From positions 1-20,779 of IMG/VR virus record IMGVR_UViG_3300048813_000093: DNA of 20,779 bases, one strand, 5' to 3'. The DNA is from a virus. Below, piece by piece: positions 6,523-13,146 of this stretch. The position numbers were made by a program, and so were the translations under genes. Within the stretch, counting starts at the first letter, position 1, and each line of letters begins with the position of its first letter. Below the pieces are notes generated by a model. The model saw only the letters and a program-made list of their open reading frames with translations, was not told the origin of the DNA and did no database searches.

Positions 6523-6956
6523 TCCCTCACGATGGACCGGGGATTTATTCGATAGCCTGCACAGCCCGTCCTCCTGGACCCTACGCTGGGTGGAAGTATT
6601 TCGGCGGTGCGGTTAACGTGATGGTCCGAACTTACGGACATTTCTGCCAACTTAAGGGAGGTTGGCACACAAATGGGCGCCTGAAAGCCGCCCTGCGTAT
6701 CCATGGTATTGCAGCATTTCAATTCATGCTGCTTGAGACGCTTCCGCTCATGGCAACAGCCGAAGAGATGGCGAAAGCCCTCAACGCCGCCGAACAGCGG
6801 TACATCACCGCTCATTTTGGCAGCCGCTGTTTCAACAGCATGCCACGAGCATGTACGACACTCGGTCTAGGCCGATATGCCGGGAAACCCTGGCCGCCAC
6901 CGCTTTCGCTACGAATAGCTAACGCTACGCCGAATCCGCCACAGGAACTTACTTGA
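6507..6956 (+). CDS. GIY-YIG family homing-type endonuclease, 149 aa
   Basis: Residues 11-34 hold the signature: GPGIYSI followed by a beta strand and KYFGG, equivalent to GIY and YIG. Next come R41 and H45 of the first catalytic helix (MVRTYGHFCQLKGGWHTNGR, then LKAALRIHGIAAFQFMLLET) and the acidic residue in AEQRYI (E96), all in the order and spacing of the GIY-YIG nuclease fold. The family cuts one DNA strand at a time through a metal-bound Glu. Only a short C-terminal tail follows, so a separate DNA-recognition domain is missing; the overlapping ribbon-helix-helix protein at 6337 might supply binding, which is inference. The ATG at 6507 lies within the end of that gene. Confidence 0.8.
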   Translation: MAPSVIPHDGPGIYSIACTARPPGPYAGWKYFGGAVNVMVRTYGHFCQLKGGWHTNGRLKAALRIHGIAAFQFMLLETLPLMATAEEMAKALNAAEQRYITAHFGSRCFNSMPRACTTLGLGRYAGKPWPPPLSLRIANATPNPPQELT

Positions 6957-6981
6957 CGACTCGGGTGTTTCTACCGATAGC
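6953..6981 (+). promoter_or_regulatory. Weak candidate promoter before the LAGLIDADG-like gene
   Basis: TTGACG (6953-6958) overlaps the stop of the GIY-YIG gene and is followed after 17 bases by GATAGC (6976-6981). The -35 box is good and the -10 box is poor (3 of 6). It could drive the operon that starts at 7014. Confidence 0.3.
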
Positions 6982-7013
6982 GGGAGCGGAACATTGCGGC
7001 TTGGGGGCGTGAG

Positions 7014-7493
7014 ATGAGTGATTTGGCGGTAGACACGCACGAACTCGCGTGGGCAGCCGGTTTCTTCGACGGTGAGGGCTGCGTCACATTTCGCCGCACC
7101 GGAATCTGGACATCTATCTGCATGTCTGTCTCGCAGGCCGATCGCGGGCCGCTCGACCGCTTTCGGACTGCTGCGACCATCCAGACGGCAATCGTCTGTC
7201 ACCTGATGGCTGGCCGGGACGAGGTTCTGCCGAAATTCAGCGCGTTCGCCTCGCTGGACCGGGACAACATGCCGCCGAGTATCTGGTCGCTGGCGAAGCA
7301 GTTGCTGGACGGCGCCGCCGGCACTCGATACGACGCATGGGACGTGGTCTGCCGCGCTTGGCGGGCGTTTGACCCGAAGAACTGGGAGCAGCAGCGGTTG
7401 CAACTCAAGGGGACCGAAGCCCCATTGTCGGAAATGGCCCGGGTCGCCGACGCCTACCAGCGGGCGGCGACGAGCAAAACCTTTCGCCGGTGA
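7014..7493 (+). CDS. LAGLIDADG homing-endonuclease N-terminal fragment joined to an unknown C-terminal region, 159 aa
   Basis: Residues 9-50 read ELAWAAGFFDGEGCVTFRRT, then SICMSVSQADRGPLDRFRTA, which is the first helix, strand and catalytic acidic residue (the D or E of FFDGEG) of a LAGLIDADG endonuclease with the usual S.SQ.D..PL..F continuation. After residue ~50 the homology stops: the family's G.I..........W........A......L.PYL section is absent. It is replaced by about 105 residues of another protein (SIWSLAKQLLDGAAGTRYDA and a basic tail) that is not recognised. The gene therefore looks like a deletion chimera, and nuclease activity is unlikely without the missing half unless it works as a dimer. 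The stop overlaps the next gene as GTGA. Confidence 0.6.
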   Translation: MSDLAVDTHELAWAAGFFDGEGCVTFRRTGIWTSICMSVSQADRGPLDRFRTAATIQTAIVCHLMAGRDEVLPKFSAFASLDRDNMPPSIWSLAKQLLDGAAGTRYDAWDVVCRAWRAFDPKNWEQQRLQLKGTEAPLSEMARVADAYQRAATSKTFRR

Positions 7494-7720
7494 AAGGCAT
7501 TCCGAAGCCCTGCAAGCGCACGGCGAAGCGCCGGCCTCACTACGAGCCGCGCGGCAAGTGCAACTGCGCCGTCTGCGGGGAATACGAGCAGCTTCATGAT
7601 GTCGTCGAGTTCCACCAGGAGCAGGGGTGCCGCAATGTCGCGATGAACTTCCTGGCTATCATGGAGGACATCCGACTCGGGCGGCGACCGCCTTACGATC
7701 TGAGTGTGTGTTTCGATTGA
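7490..7720 (+). CDS. Small basic Cys-containing phage protein, 76 aa
   Basis: It starts at GTG 7490, which overlaps the previous TGA (GTGA). The N-terminal 20 residues are very basic (MKGIPKPCKRTAKRRPHYEP) and are followed by GKCNCAVCGEYEQLHDVVEF, a CxCxxC cluster that might bind a metal but lacks a second Cys pair. The rest is helical, with MNFLAIMEDIRLGRRPPYD. It is not recognised. Tight coupling to its neighbours says it belongs to the same operon. Confidence 0.55.
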   Translation: MKGIPKPCKRTAKRRPHYEPRGKCNCAVCGEYEQLHDVVEFHQEQGCRNVAMNFLAIMEDIRLGRRPPYDLSVCFD

Positions 7721-7731
7721 GAGGGACAGCT

Positions 7732-7977
7732 ATGGAAGTCAAAGAGTTGCTTGAGCGTTCTCTGCATGAAATCACAGCCCTGCGCCATGCAAACGAAATC
7801 CTCCAGGCGAAGGTCGAGGTTTTCGAAGCCTGCGCCGCCATGGTGCAGGCAGAGCCGTCGCGTCGGGGTTATGGTGCGATGCACCCGGATATCGCATTCG
7901 AACTTCGCCAAAAACTGGACGCCGACGCCAGCCAACCTGACGACAAGAAAGTTACGACCACGAAGCGGACGCGCTGA
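7732..7977 (+). CDS. Small coiled-coil phage protein, 81 aa
   Basis: The ATG at 7732 follows GAGGGAC. The first 40 residues (MEVKELLERSLHEITALRHA, then NEILQAKVEVFEACAAMV) form an amphipathic coiled coil, followed by a GYGAMHPDIAFELRQKL segment and a charged tail. Short proteins with this layout are common in tailed phages of GC-rich hosts; no role is established. The upstream in-frame start at 7627 would overlap the previous gene by about 90 bases and is rejected. The TGA shares its A with the ATG of the next gene. Confidence 0.6.
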   Translation: MEVKELLERSLHEITALRHANEILQAKVEVFEACAAMVQAEPSRRGYGAMHPDIAFELRQKLDADASQPDDKKVTTTKRTR

Positions 7978-8510
7978 TGGCTGGCAAAGTCCGCGCAGTT
8001 CGCACGCCGCCTGCCTCACTGGTGCAGACGGGGGAGATGAACAAGGGTTACCGGTTCATGTCCGGCTCGATGGGAGCAGCTACGCCGCCGCCGCCGCAGG
8101 ATGCTGCCTTCGAGGCGGCCATCGAACTGACGCCAGAAGAAATCCGCCAACGCGAGGAAGCTGTAGGGTTGCCGCTGGAGCCGGAGAGCGTGCCGCCAGC
8201 GTCCGCTATCAACTATGGAATTCTGGCAAATCAGCTTGATGCCGCCGAGTGGAACCGAGGAGCATCCAGTATCCCTATGCGTCCACGCGGTTGGCAGTCA
8301 CCTGATATCAACCTGTCATCTCTTCCAGATCGCTTCACCATCGAGGTTGAGCGCAAGGGCAACGTCTGGGTGGTGCGAGCGCCGGCGGTGCACCAAGCTT
8401 TGTTCGTCGCCGATGGCGACCTTGTGGAAGCCCTGTCGCAGGCACCTGGCCGACTGGCGGAGATCGTCAATGTGGACGGCATCGTGCCGGCCAAGGGGAG
8501 GAAAAAATGA
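7977..8510 (+). CDS. Conserved phage protein of unknown function, 177 aa
   Basis: The ATG at 7977 overlaps the preceding TGA by one base. The N-terminal 110 residues are Pro/Ala/Glu-rich and likely flexible, including a run of five prolines. The C-terminal ~55 residues (DRFTIEVERKGNVWVVRAPA, then HQALFVADGDLVEALSQAPG) have the strand-strand-strand-helix order of HicB-like or DUF1902-like folds, but the match is weak and no antitoxin partner is present. The function is unknown. It ends in an ATGA overlap with the small membrane protein, whose ribosome binding site GGGGAGG lies inside its last codons. Confidence 0.55.
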   Translation: MAGKVRAVRTPPASLVQTGEMNKGYRFMSGSMGAATPPPPQDAAFEAAIELTPEEIRQREEAVGLPLEPESVPPASAINYGILANQLDAAEWNRGASSIPMRPRGWQSPDINLSSLPDRFTIEVERKGNVWVVRAPAVHQALFVADGDLVEALSQAPGRLAEIVNVDGIVPAKGRKK

Positions 8511-8683
8511 TTACTGCCGCCGTCTTTGCTGCGGTCATCTGTGGCGCAGCGATGGTGAACGCCGTATGGGCTGCCGTCCTGGCGACAGAAAAGCGTTCAG
8601 AAGGAATGGGAGCGCTTGCCATACTCAGCGCGCTTGCGTTCGCTGCTTTCGGAATCGTCGTTTTGACGTGCTTGACGCACTAA
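8507..8683 (+). CDS. Small two-segment membrane protein, 58 aa
   Basis: The ATG at 8507 is preceded by GGGGAGG with a 5-base A-rich spacer, a very strong site, and overlaps the previous stop as ATGA. Translation gives a first hydrophobic segment at residues about 2-25 (AAVFAAVICGAAMVNAVWAA), a short charged loop (TEKRSEG) and a second segment at about 35-55 (LAILSALAFAAFGIVVLTCL). Two membrane spans with a short positive loop is the topology of small holins, but it also fits other small phage membrane proteins. It sits directly before the sulfotransferase (TAATG overlap), not next to the lysozyme at 14393, so the holin idea is only a guess. Confidence 0.65.
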   Translation: MITAAVFAAVICGAAMVNAVWAAVLATEKRSEGMGALAILSALAFAAFGIVVLTCLTH

Positions 8684-9441
8684 TGGCTGGACACGTCGTT
8701 CTGGTACTCGGCTGCCATCGGAGCGGCACCTCTCTGGTCGCCAACGCGCTGCCATGCCTCGGCGCCAGCCTGGGGCCACGGGCAGCATGGGGTGGCCGGG
8801 ACAATCCCAACTTCGGCGAGGACCTTGATGTCCTGGGGCTGGACGAGCGGCTTATGATGGCGTTCGGTGCGCGATGGGATGATCCAACGCCGCTGCCGGC
8901 CGGGTTCGAGCAATCCATGATAATCGAGTGGGGGTTCGGCTCCGAGGCGATCTGCCTGCTTGCCGATCGGCTAACGGCGCATCCGCTGCTGGCCATCAAA
9001 GAACCGCGGATGTGCCGGCTGTTGCCGTTCTGGCGGAAGATGTTCGCCCAGGTCGGCTGTCGCGTCTCGGTTGTCTTCGTGGTCCGGCATCCCTTGGCAG
9101 TGGCGGCGTCGCTGACGAAGCGGAACGGCATCCCGAAGGAGCAGGGATTGGCGCTTTGGCTGGAATACGTCACCAGGGCGCGGGCGGAAGTCGATCCGGC
9201 ATGGCCCTCCACGACCGTTCAGTACGACCAGATGGCAGTCCTCCCGAGGGTGACGATCCAGGAGATCGGCTACGCCCTTGAGTTGGTGCCGGACGAAGCG
9301 GTGGTCGAGAAATTCGCCGACGAGTTCGTTGACCGCTCCCTGTGGCACCAGGACGAGGGGGACGATGGTGCGCTCCCGGCCGAGGTGCTGGCGGCATGGA
9401 AACTGGAACAGGCGCGAGCAGCGCGAGGGATGGCAGCGTGA
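8683..9441 (+). CDS. Sulfotransferase-family protein, 252 aa
   Basis: It carries the two nucleotide-binding signatures of PAPS-dependent sulfotransferases. The 5'-phosphosulfate loop is VLGCHRSGTSLVANAL (residues 7-22), a P-loop variant with R13, S14, G15, T16 and S17. The 3'-phosphate site is VFVVRHPLAVAASL, with R135 and a following Ser. These enzymes move a sulfate from PAPS to a sugar, protein or small-molecule hydroxyl. The length is typical of short bacterial forms. The ATG at 8683 overlaps the TAA of the membrane protein, and the stop overlaps the next gene as GTGA. With the glycosyltransferase at 10114 and the methyltransferase at 11212 it forms a probable glycan-modifying cassette; the acceptor cannot be read from sequence. 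Confidence 0.78.
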   Translation: MAGHVVLVLGCHRSGTSLVANALPCLGASLGPRAAWGGRDNPNFGEDLDVLGLDERLMMAFGARWDDPTPLPAGFEQSMIIEWGFGSEAICLLADRLTAHPLLAIKEPRMCRLLPFWRKMFAQVGCRVSVVFVVRHPLAVAASLTKRNGIPKEQGLALWLEYVTRARAEVDPAWPSTTVQYDQMAVLPRVTIQEIGYALELVPDEAVVEKFADEFVDRSLWHQDEGDDGALPAEVLAAWKLEQARAARGMAA

Positions 9442-10127
9442 GGTTCAAAGATATCACGGGACAACGGTTCGGTCGCCTCACCGTCATTCAGCCTGCGGGG
9501 CGCAACGTATCCGGAAATGTCCTCTGGATGTGTCGCTGCGAGTGTGGGAGCAATCCCAAGATCGTCAACAGCGGCAATCTCGGTCGGAGTGTAAATTCGT
9601 GCGGTTGCCTTCGGTCCGAACTTCAGTCCGCATTCATGCGGGAAAATGCGGCTTCGTGGGGGACTACCCACGGGGCAAAATCTCGGACCCACTCGATTCC
9701 CCAAAGCTATCGATCTTGGCAGAGCATGCGCACCCGCTGTCTGAACCCAAAAAGTAAATCCTGGGCTTATTACGGCGGCCGAGGGATTTCGATCTGTGAG
9801 CGATGGTGCTCTTACGAAGCATTCCTCGCCGACATGGGCGAAACCACATGTGGAATGGAAATCGAGCGGCTGGACAGCAATGGGAACTACGAACCTGCCA
9901 ATTGCGTGTGGGCAACCCGCACCGATCAGAACAGAAACACGAGTCGCAATCCTCGGATAACACTCTGCGGAGAAACGACCACTATTTTAGCCGCGTGTGA
10001 GCGGTATGGAGTAAAGCCGCATCAGGTTCATCATCGCGTCTGGCGCACTGGCGAAACGCATACGGAAGCGTTCCTGACGATGCTCGGAAACAAGATTGAG
10101 AAGGATGGACGCTATGCCTCGGCTTGA
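9438..10127 (+). CDS. HNH-like phage endonuclease with zinc N-terminus and helix-turn-helix C-terminus, 229 aa
   Basis: It starts at GTG 9438 in a GTGA overlap. Three modules are seen. Residues 1-60 hold DITGQRFGRLTVI, then LWMCRCECG and SCGCL, a cysteine-rich binding region found in phage homing-type proteins. Residues about 95-165 hold YRSWQSMRTRCLNP, YYGGRGISICERW, FLADMG and RLDSNGNYEPANCVWATRT, a divergent HNH-type core in which the usual N..G.Y.P.NC.WAT block is kept. Residues about 180-225 (ITLCGETTTILAACERYGVK, then PHQVHHRVWRTG) are a helix-turn-helix of the NUMOD kind. It splits the sulfotransferase from the glycosyltransferase and is probably a mobile insertion. Catalytic competence is uncertain. 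Confidence 0.7.
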   Translation: MRFKDITGQRFGRLTVIQPAGRNVSGNVLWMCRCECGSNPKIVNSGNLGRSVNSCGCLRSELQSAFMRENAASWGTTHGAKSRTHSIPQSYRSWQSMRTRCLNPKSKSWAYYGGRGISICERWCSYEAFLADMGETTCGMEIERLDSNGNYEPANCVWATRTDQNRNTSRNPRITLCGETTTILAACERYGVKPHQVHHRVWRTGETHTEAFLTMLGNKIEKDGRYASA

Positions 10128-11055
10128 ATTGCGGGTGCCGCTTTCTCCTACGCCGGCATTTTTGAATCGGCTACGAATCCTGGCCGGCAGCATTCGATCA
10201 TTTTATCCCGACACGACTGTGCGCGCCTATATTGGATCGAGCGACTTTCCTGCCGACATGGGGGTCACAGTCGGGCTTCTTCGTGCGGACAACATCGATG
10301 TCACATGGTTAAGCGGTGCTATTTTCGATAGCTGGAGCGGCACGCGCTCGCCGTACATCGAGACGATGAACCGCCGCTGGTCGCTTCCAGTCGATGCCGA
10401 TTTTGTCATGATCGCTGACTGCGACATAATCGCCGTTCGACCATTCCCGGAATTGTTCGATGTCGATGCCGTGCAAGGAGTTCAGGCCCACGTGCCCCCG
10501 ATGAATAATATTGATTGGGTGCGGCTGTTCGGTCTGTCCGGGTTGCCTGACATACCTCGCGTCAATCACATCTACAGCGGCGCAGGGATCATGTGTCCAC
10601 CCGGCACGACGGGTCCCTTCTATGCGAACAGCGGCATGATTTTCGCTCCACGAATCATGTTCGAACAGATGATCGCCCCCTATCACGACGCCATCGATTT
10701 CTTGCGGCGCACGATCAAGGATACCTACTGGTTCGATCAGGTTGCCGTCGCTCTGGCCGTGGGATGCGCCGACGTCCCCGTGAAATCGCTCTCCCTCCGC
10801 TACAACTTCCCCAACCAGGCCGCGTTCGACCAGGCGCACCCGGAGGAGTTGGCCGACTGCCGGTTCCTCCATTATCTGCGGACAGACACGGTGGACCGCG
10901 ACAAGGACTTCGCCGATCTGGGTGCGATCGGCCGCTTCATCTGCCGCCCCGGTCTGATGGGCAGCAATCTCTTGCTCCAGAAGCGGGTGGCTGAACTTTA
11001 CGAGAAGGTCTGGCCGGCGCCGACCTATACAGCGGAGGATGCGCCATATGCGTGA
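10114..11055 (+). CDS. Putative glycosyltransferase (GT-A type), 313 aa
   Basis: The ATG at 10114 has AGAAGGA 8 bases upstream and lies 14 bases inside the end of the HNH-like gene; an ATG at 10105 is too close to that site. A MIADCDIIAVRPF block carries the DxD motif at D102-C103-D104 that binds the metal and nucleotide-sugar. Further on, FYANSGMIFAPR and DTYWFDQVAVALAV resemble the acceptor and catalytic regions of GT-A hexosyltransferases (NSG...., DQ.A). The N-terminus (LRVPLSPTPAFLNRLRILAG) fits the first Rossmann-like unit. The donor and acceptor are unknown. Context with sulfotransferase and methyltransferase genes suggests glycan building on the virion, DNA or host surface. Confidence 0.7.
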   Translation: MPRLELRVPLSPTPAFLNRLRILAGSIRSFYPDTTVRAYIGSSDFPADMGVTVGLLRADNIDVTWLSGAIFDSWSGTRSPYIETMNRRWSLPVDADFVMIADCDIIAVRPFPELFDVDAVQGVQAHVPPMNNIDWVRLFGLSGLPDIPRVNHIYSGAGIMCPPGTTGPFYANSGMIFAPRIMFEQMIAPYHDAIDFLRRTIKDTYWFDQVAVALAVGCADVPVKSLSLRYNFPNQAAFDQAHPEELADCRFLHYLRTDTVDRDKDFADLGAIGRFICRPGLMGSNLLLQKRVAELYEKVWPAPTYTAEDAPYA

Positions 11056-11215
11056 TGACATCGAACTACCTGAGTGGAGCGAAATCTTCGTAAAACGTGA
11101 CGCTGGCGAAGAATTGACAGCGGTGGAGCAATTCATCTTCAACAACGAACCCGCTGGGAAAAAGAGCGCTGAAGAATGGCGCGCGCAACTGAAGGCCGTA
11201 CTGGAGCACCAATGA
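11048..11215 (+). CDS. Small acidic phage protein, 55 aa
   Basis: The ATG at 11048 overlaps the glycosyltransferase stop by 8 bases, and its own TGA overlaps the methyltransferase ATG (ATGA), so it is translated within the coupled operon. The product begins MRDDIELPEWSEIFVKRDAG and ends with a helical AEEWRAQLKAVLEHQ. It is acidic, with no recognisable domain. Confidence 0.6.
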   Translation: MRDDIELPEWSEIFVKRDAGEELTAVEQFIFNNEPAGKKSAEEWRAQLKAVLEHQ

Positions 11216-11802
11216 ACGACCCCTGGGTAGCACTCGCCCGCAACCATGGCCGCAAGTCCGTCATGTCGCTCAGCATCGACGACGCGACGCTCGATGCCGA
11301 GACCCAGCGGCAGATCGCCGCCGTCTTCCCGAGGTTCGCCCCCCTGCTGAAGGGTGAATTCACCGCCCTCGATTACGGCTGCGGTGCCGGCCGGTTCACC
11401 CATGCGTTGGCGCAAGCCACTGACGCCTTCACCACGGGTTACGACCCTTGTGCGGAGTTTTCCGAACACTGGAAGACGACGGAGACGATCAAGTTCACCT
11501 CGGATCGAAGCACCCTGCTGGATGGCTCCTACGAGCTCGTCCTGGCCTGGGTGGTGTTCTGCGTTCCTGACGTCAATCAAGAGGCTGCGGCGGCGGATAT
11601 CGCCAAACTGCTGGCGCCTGATGGCCTACTGGTACTGGTGGATCACATGACCCCAGACGGCCAGGATCGGTGGGCGCGCTTCCTGCCGGCGACGCATTAC
11701 CTGGATCTGTTCATCAGGAACGGGGTCTCCCTGCAGGTACTCGGTCACGACAAGCAAATGGACAACCACATCACCATCTTGGGCGGGAGGAAAGTGACGT
11801 GA
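11212..11802 (+). CDS. Class I SAM-dependent methyltransferase, 196 aa
   Basis: The ATG at 11212 is chosen for the ATGA overlap with the previous gene; the in-frame start at 11176 would lie inside it. Motif I is ALDYGCGAGRFTHAL (residues 52-66; the acidic D54 and the GCGAG loop bind AdoMet). A strand-IV region ELVLAWVVFCVPDVN follows, then LLAPDGLLVLVDHM, a normal post-motif strand. This is the small-molecule or sugar type of methyltransferase, not the DNA type: there is no DPPY. In this operon it may methylate a sugar added by the glycosyltransferase, but the substrate is not known. It ends in a GTGA overlap. Confidence 0.8.
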   Translation: MNDPWVALARNHGRKSVMSLSIDDATLDAETQRQIAAVFPRFAPLLKGEFTALDYGCGAGRFTHALAQATDAFTTGYDPCAEFSEHWKTTETIKFTSDRSTLLDGSYELVLAWVVFCVPDVNQEAAAADIAKLLAPDGLLVLVDHMTPDGQDRWARFLPATHYLDLFIRNGVSLQVLGHDKQMDNHITILGGRKVT

Positions 11803-12071
11803 CCCTCTCCGCCGAGAAGCGCCGCACCATCGATGCCATCCTCGAGCCGGCGATACGCGAGGTGGAGAGGAAACTGGTCGCCGCCGGCTTCTACGTCGAG
11901 GCTGGCATACTCCTGACAGTAATCGTCCCGAAGGACGAAGCTGAATTCATCACCGTCGAGTGGCGACTTTGGCCGGAGGGGATGCCGGACATTCTCGACC
12001 GGGCGGTCCACGATGCGCTGACGATCGCACCGACAAGTTGGTTCGACGCCGTCAAACGCGGTGTTTCCTGA
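11799..12071 (+). CDS. Unknown small protein at the end of the glycan cassette, 90 aa
   Basis: It starts at GTG 11799, with GGGAGG 8 bases upstream and a GTGA overlap with the methyltransferase stop. The sequence has a helix (AEKRRTIDAILEPAIREVER), a beta section (AGILLTVIVPKDEAEFITVE) and a WRLWPEGMPD turn. No family is recognised. It is the last gene before the transposase region and is followed by a hairpin at 12090-12109. Confidence 0.55.
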   Translation: MTLSAEKRRTIDAILEPAIREVERKLVAAGFYVEAGILLTVIVPKDEAEFITVEWRLWPEGMPDILDRAVHDALTIAPTSWFDAVKRGVS

Positions 12072-12089
12072 CAGCTACCGGAAGCCAAG

Positions 12090-12109
12090 GTCTGCGCTCT
12101 TGCGCAGAC
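12090..12109 (+). terminator. Perfect 8-bp hairpin downstream of the glycan operon
   Basis: GTCTGCGC-TCTT-GCGCAGAC is a perfect 8-bp GC-rich stem with a 4-base loop, 19 bases after the stop at 12071. No run of T follows, so it is not a standard intrinsic terminator. It may end or attenuate the operon, protect the transcript, or mark the insertion site of the neighbouring transposon. Confidence 0.45.
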
Positions 12110-12147
12110 GTCACCTGTCGAGCCACCATCCAGGGGCGAAGTTACAC

Positions 12148-12176
12148 TTGACAAACCCAACCTCCATATATAGATT
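12148..12176 (+). promoter_or_regulatory. Transposase promoter
   Basis: A consensus -35 TTGACA (12148-12153) is followed after 17 bases by TAGATT (12171-12176). The AAGGAG ribosome binding site (12184-12189) and the ATG at 12199 follow. The spacing and boxes make this the strongest promoter seen in the window, and it belongs to the insertion element rather than the phage operon. Confidence 0.65.
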
Positions 12177-12198
12177 GGCGGTCAAGGAGTTAGCCGCC

Positions 12199-13146
12199 AT
12201 GAAGACCACCGCACTTTCCGCCCCGCATCTTCAACATGAGGACGCCGCCTTCGCATATGTCGAGGCGAAGCTGTGGCCCGATGGTCCAGTTTGCTCGCAC
12301 TGCGGCGTGATCGGGCAAGCTGGCAAGCTCCAGGGCAAGAGCGTCCGGCCCGGCTTGTGGAAGTGCTACGCCTGCCGCAAGCAGTTCACCGTCAAGATCG
12401 GGACCATCTTCGAGGCCAGCCATGTGCCCCTGCACATCTGGTTGCAGGTCATCTATCTGATGTGCAGCAGCAAGAAGGGCTTCAGCACCCGCCAGATACA
12501 CCGGACTCTCGGCGGCAGCATGAAGACCGCTTGGTTCCTCGGCCATCGCGTGCGGGAAGCCATGAAGGAAGTCCGCGATCTCTACACCCCACCGCTTGGC
12601 GGCGCTGGCGAAGTCATTGAGGCGGATGAGACTTTCATCGGCCGGAAAAGCAAAAGCAAAGCCTTCAAGCCGCCTGGCGTGAAGCAAGCCGTCATGTCGC
12701 TGGTGGAGCGCGGCGGCAAGGTGCGGAGCTTCCACGTCCCGAACGTGACCGCCAACAACCTGCGTCCGATCATCGGCCGCCACGCGCACCCGGATTCCCG
12801 CTTCATGACCGATGAGTCGCTCATCTACACCGGGATAGGCTGGAATTTCGCCGATCACGGCACCGTGAACCATAGCATCGACGAATACGTGCGAGGCGAT
12901 GTCTATACCAACACCGCCGAAGGCTACTTCTCCATCCTCAAGCGCGGTATTTACGGGGTTTATCAGCACGTTAGCGAGGCCCACCTGAAGCGGTATCTGG
13001 CCGAGTTTGATTTCCGCTACTCCAACCGGATCAAGCTCGGCATCGACGACGCACAGCGCGCCGATCTCGCCCTGGTCGGTGCCAAAGGCAAGCGGCTGAC
13101 CTATCGAACAATTAGTGGAAGCCGGACAGCGCCGCCTGCCGCCTAA
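12199..13146 (+). CDS. IS1595-family transposase, 315 aa
   Basis: The ATG at 12199 follows AAGGAG by 9 bases. The N-terminal zinc ribbon has C32, C35, C56 and C59 (VCSHCG and KCYACRKQF). The catalytic DDE/N core (ISXO2-like) shows VIEADETFIGRK (D143), SRFMTDESLIY (D204) and NTAEGYFSILKRGIYGVY (N238/E241), with the family's HxxxYLAEFDFRYSNR ending. The full length is kept and no frameshift is seen, so the enzyme could be active. It sits between the glycan operon and two bacterial-looking genes in the same direction. A longer in-frame start at 12061 is rejected because it precedes the promoter. Confidence 0.92.
   Translation: MKTTALSAPHLQHEDAAFAYVEAKLWPDGPVCSHCGVIGQAGKLQGKSVRPGLWKCYACRKQFTVKIGTIFEASHVPLHIWLQVIYLMCSSKKGFSTRQIHRTLGGSMKTAWFLGHRVREAMKEVRDLYTPPLGGAGEVIEADETFIGRKSKSKAFKPPGVKQAVMSLVERGGKVRSFHVPNVTANNLRPIIGRHAHPDSRFMTDESLIYTGIGWNFADHGTVNHSIDEYVRGDVYTNTAEGYFSILKRGIYGVYQHVSEAHLKRYLAEFDFRYSNRIKLGIDDAQRADLALVGAKGKRLTYRTISGSRTAPPAA

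Larger units (their letters stand above)
12148..13146 (+). mobile_element. IS1595-family insertion element; minimal extent, true ends not found
   Basis: The span given covers only the promoter and transposase. I compared the flanks 12072-12198 with 13147-13300 and found no convincing terminal inverted repeats. The element may end close to the transposase, or it may extend to about 14100 and carry the two downstream genes as passengers. Target duplications of about 8 bp, as expected for this family, were not recognised. Confidence 0.5.

Noticed and set aside
10309-11580. Long minus-strand open frame (423 codons) opposite the glycosyltransferase and methyltransferase
   Set aside because: It is antisense to two genes with clear family motifs and overlap-coupled starts; it has no recognisable domain and reflects the high GC content.
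12190-12984. Minus-strand open frame (264 codons) opposite the transposase
   Set aside because: The plus strand encodes a full IS1595-type transposase with zinc ribbon and catalytic residues; the antisense frame has no motifs.
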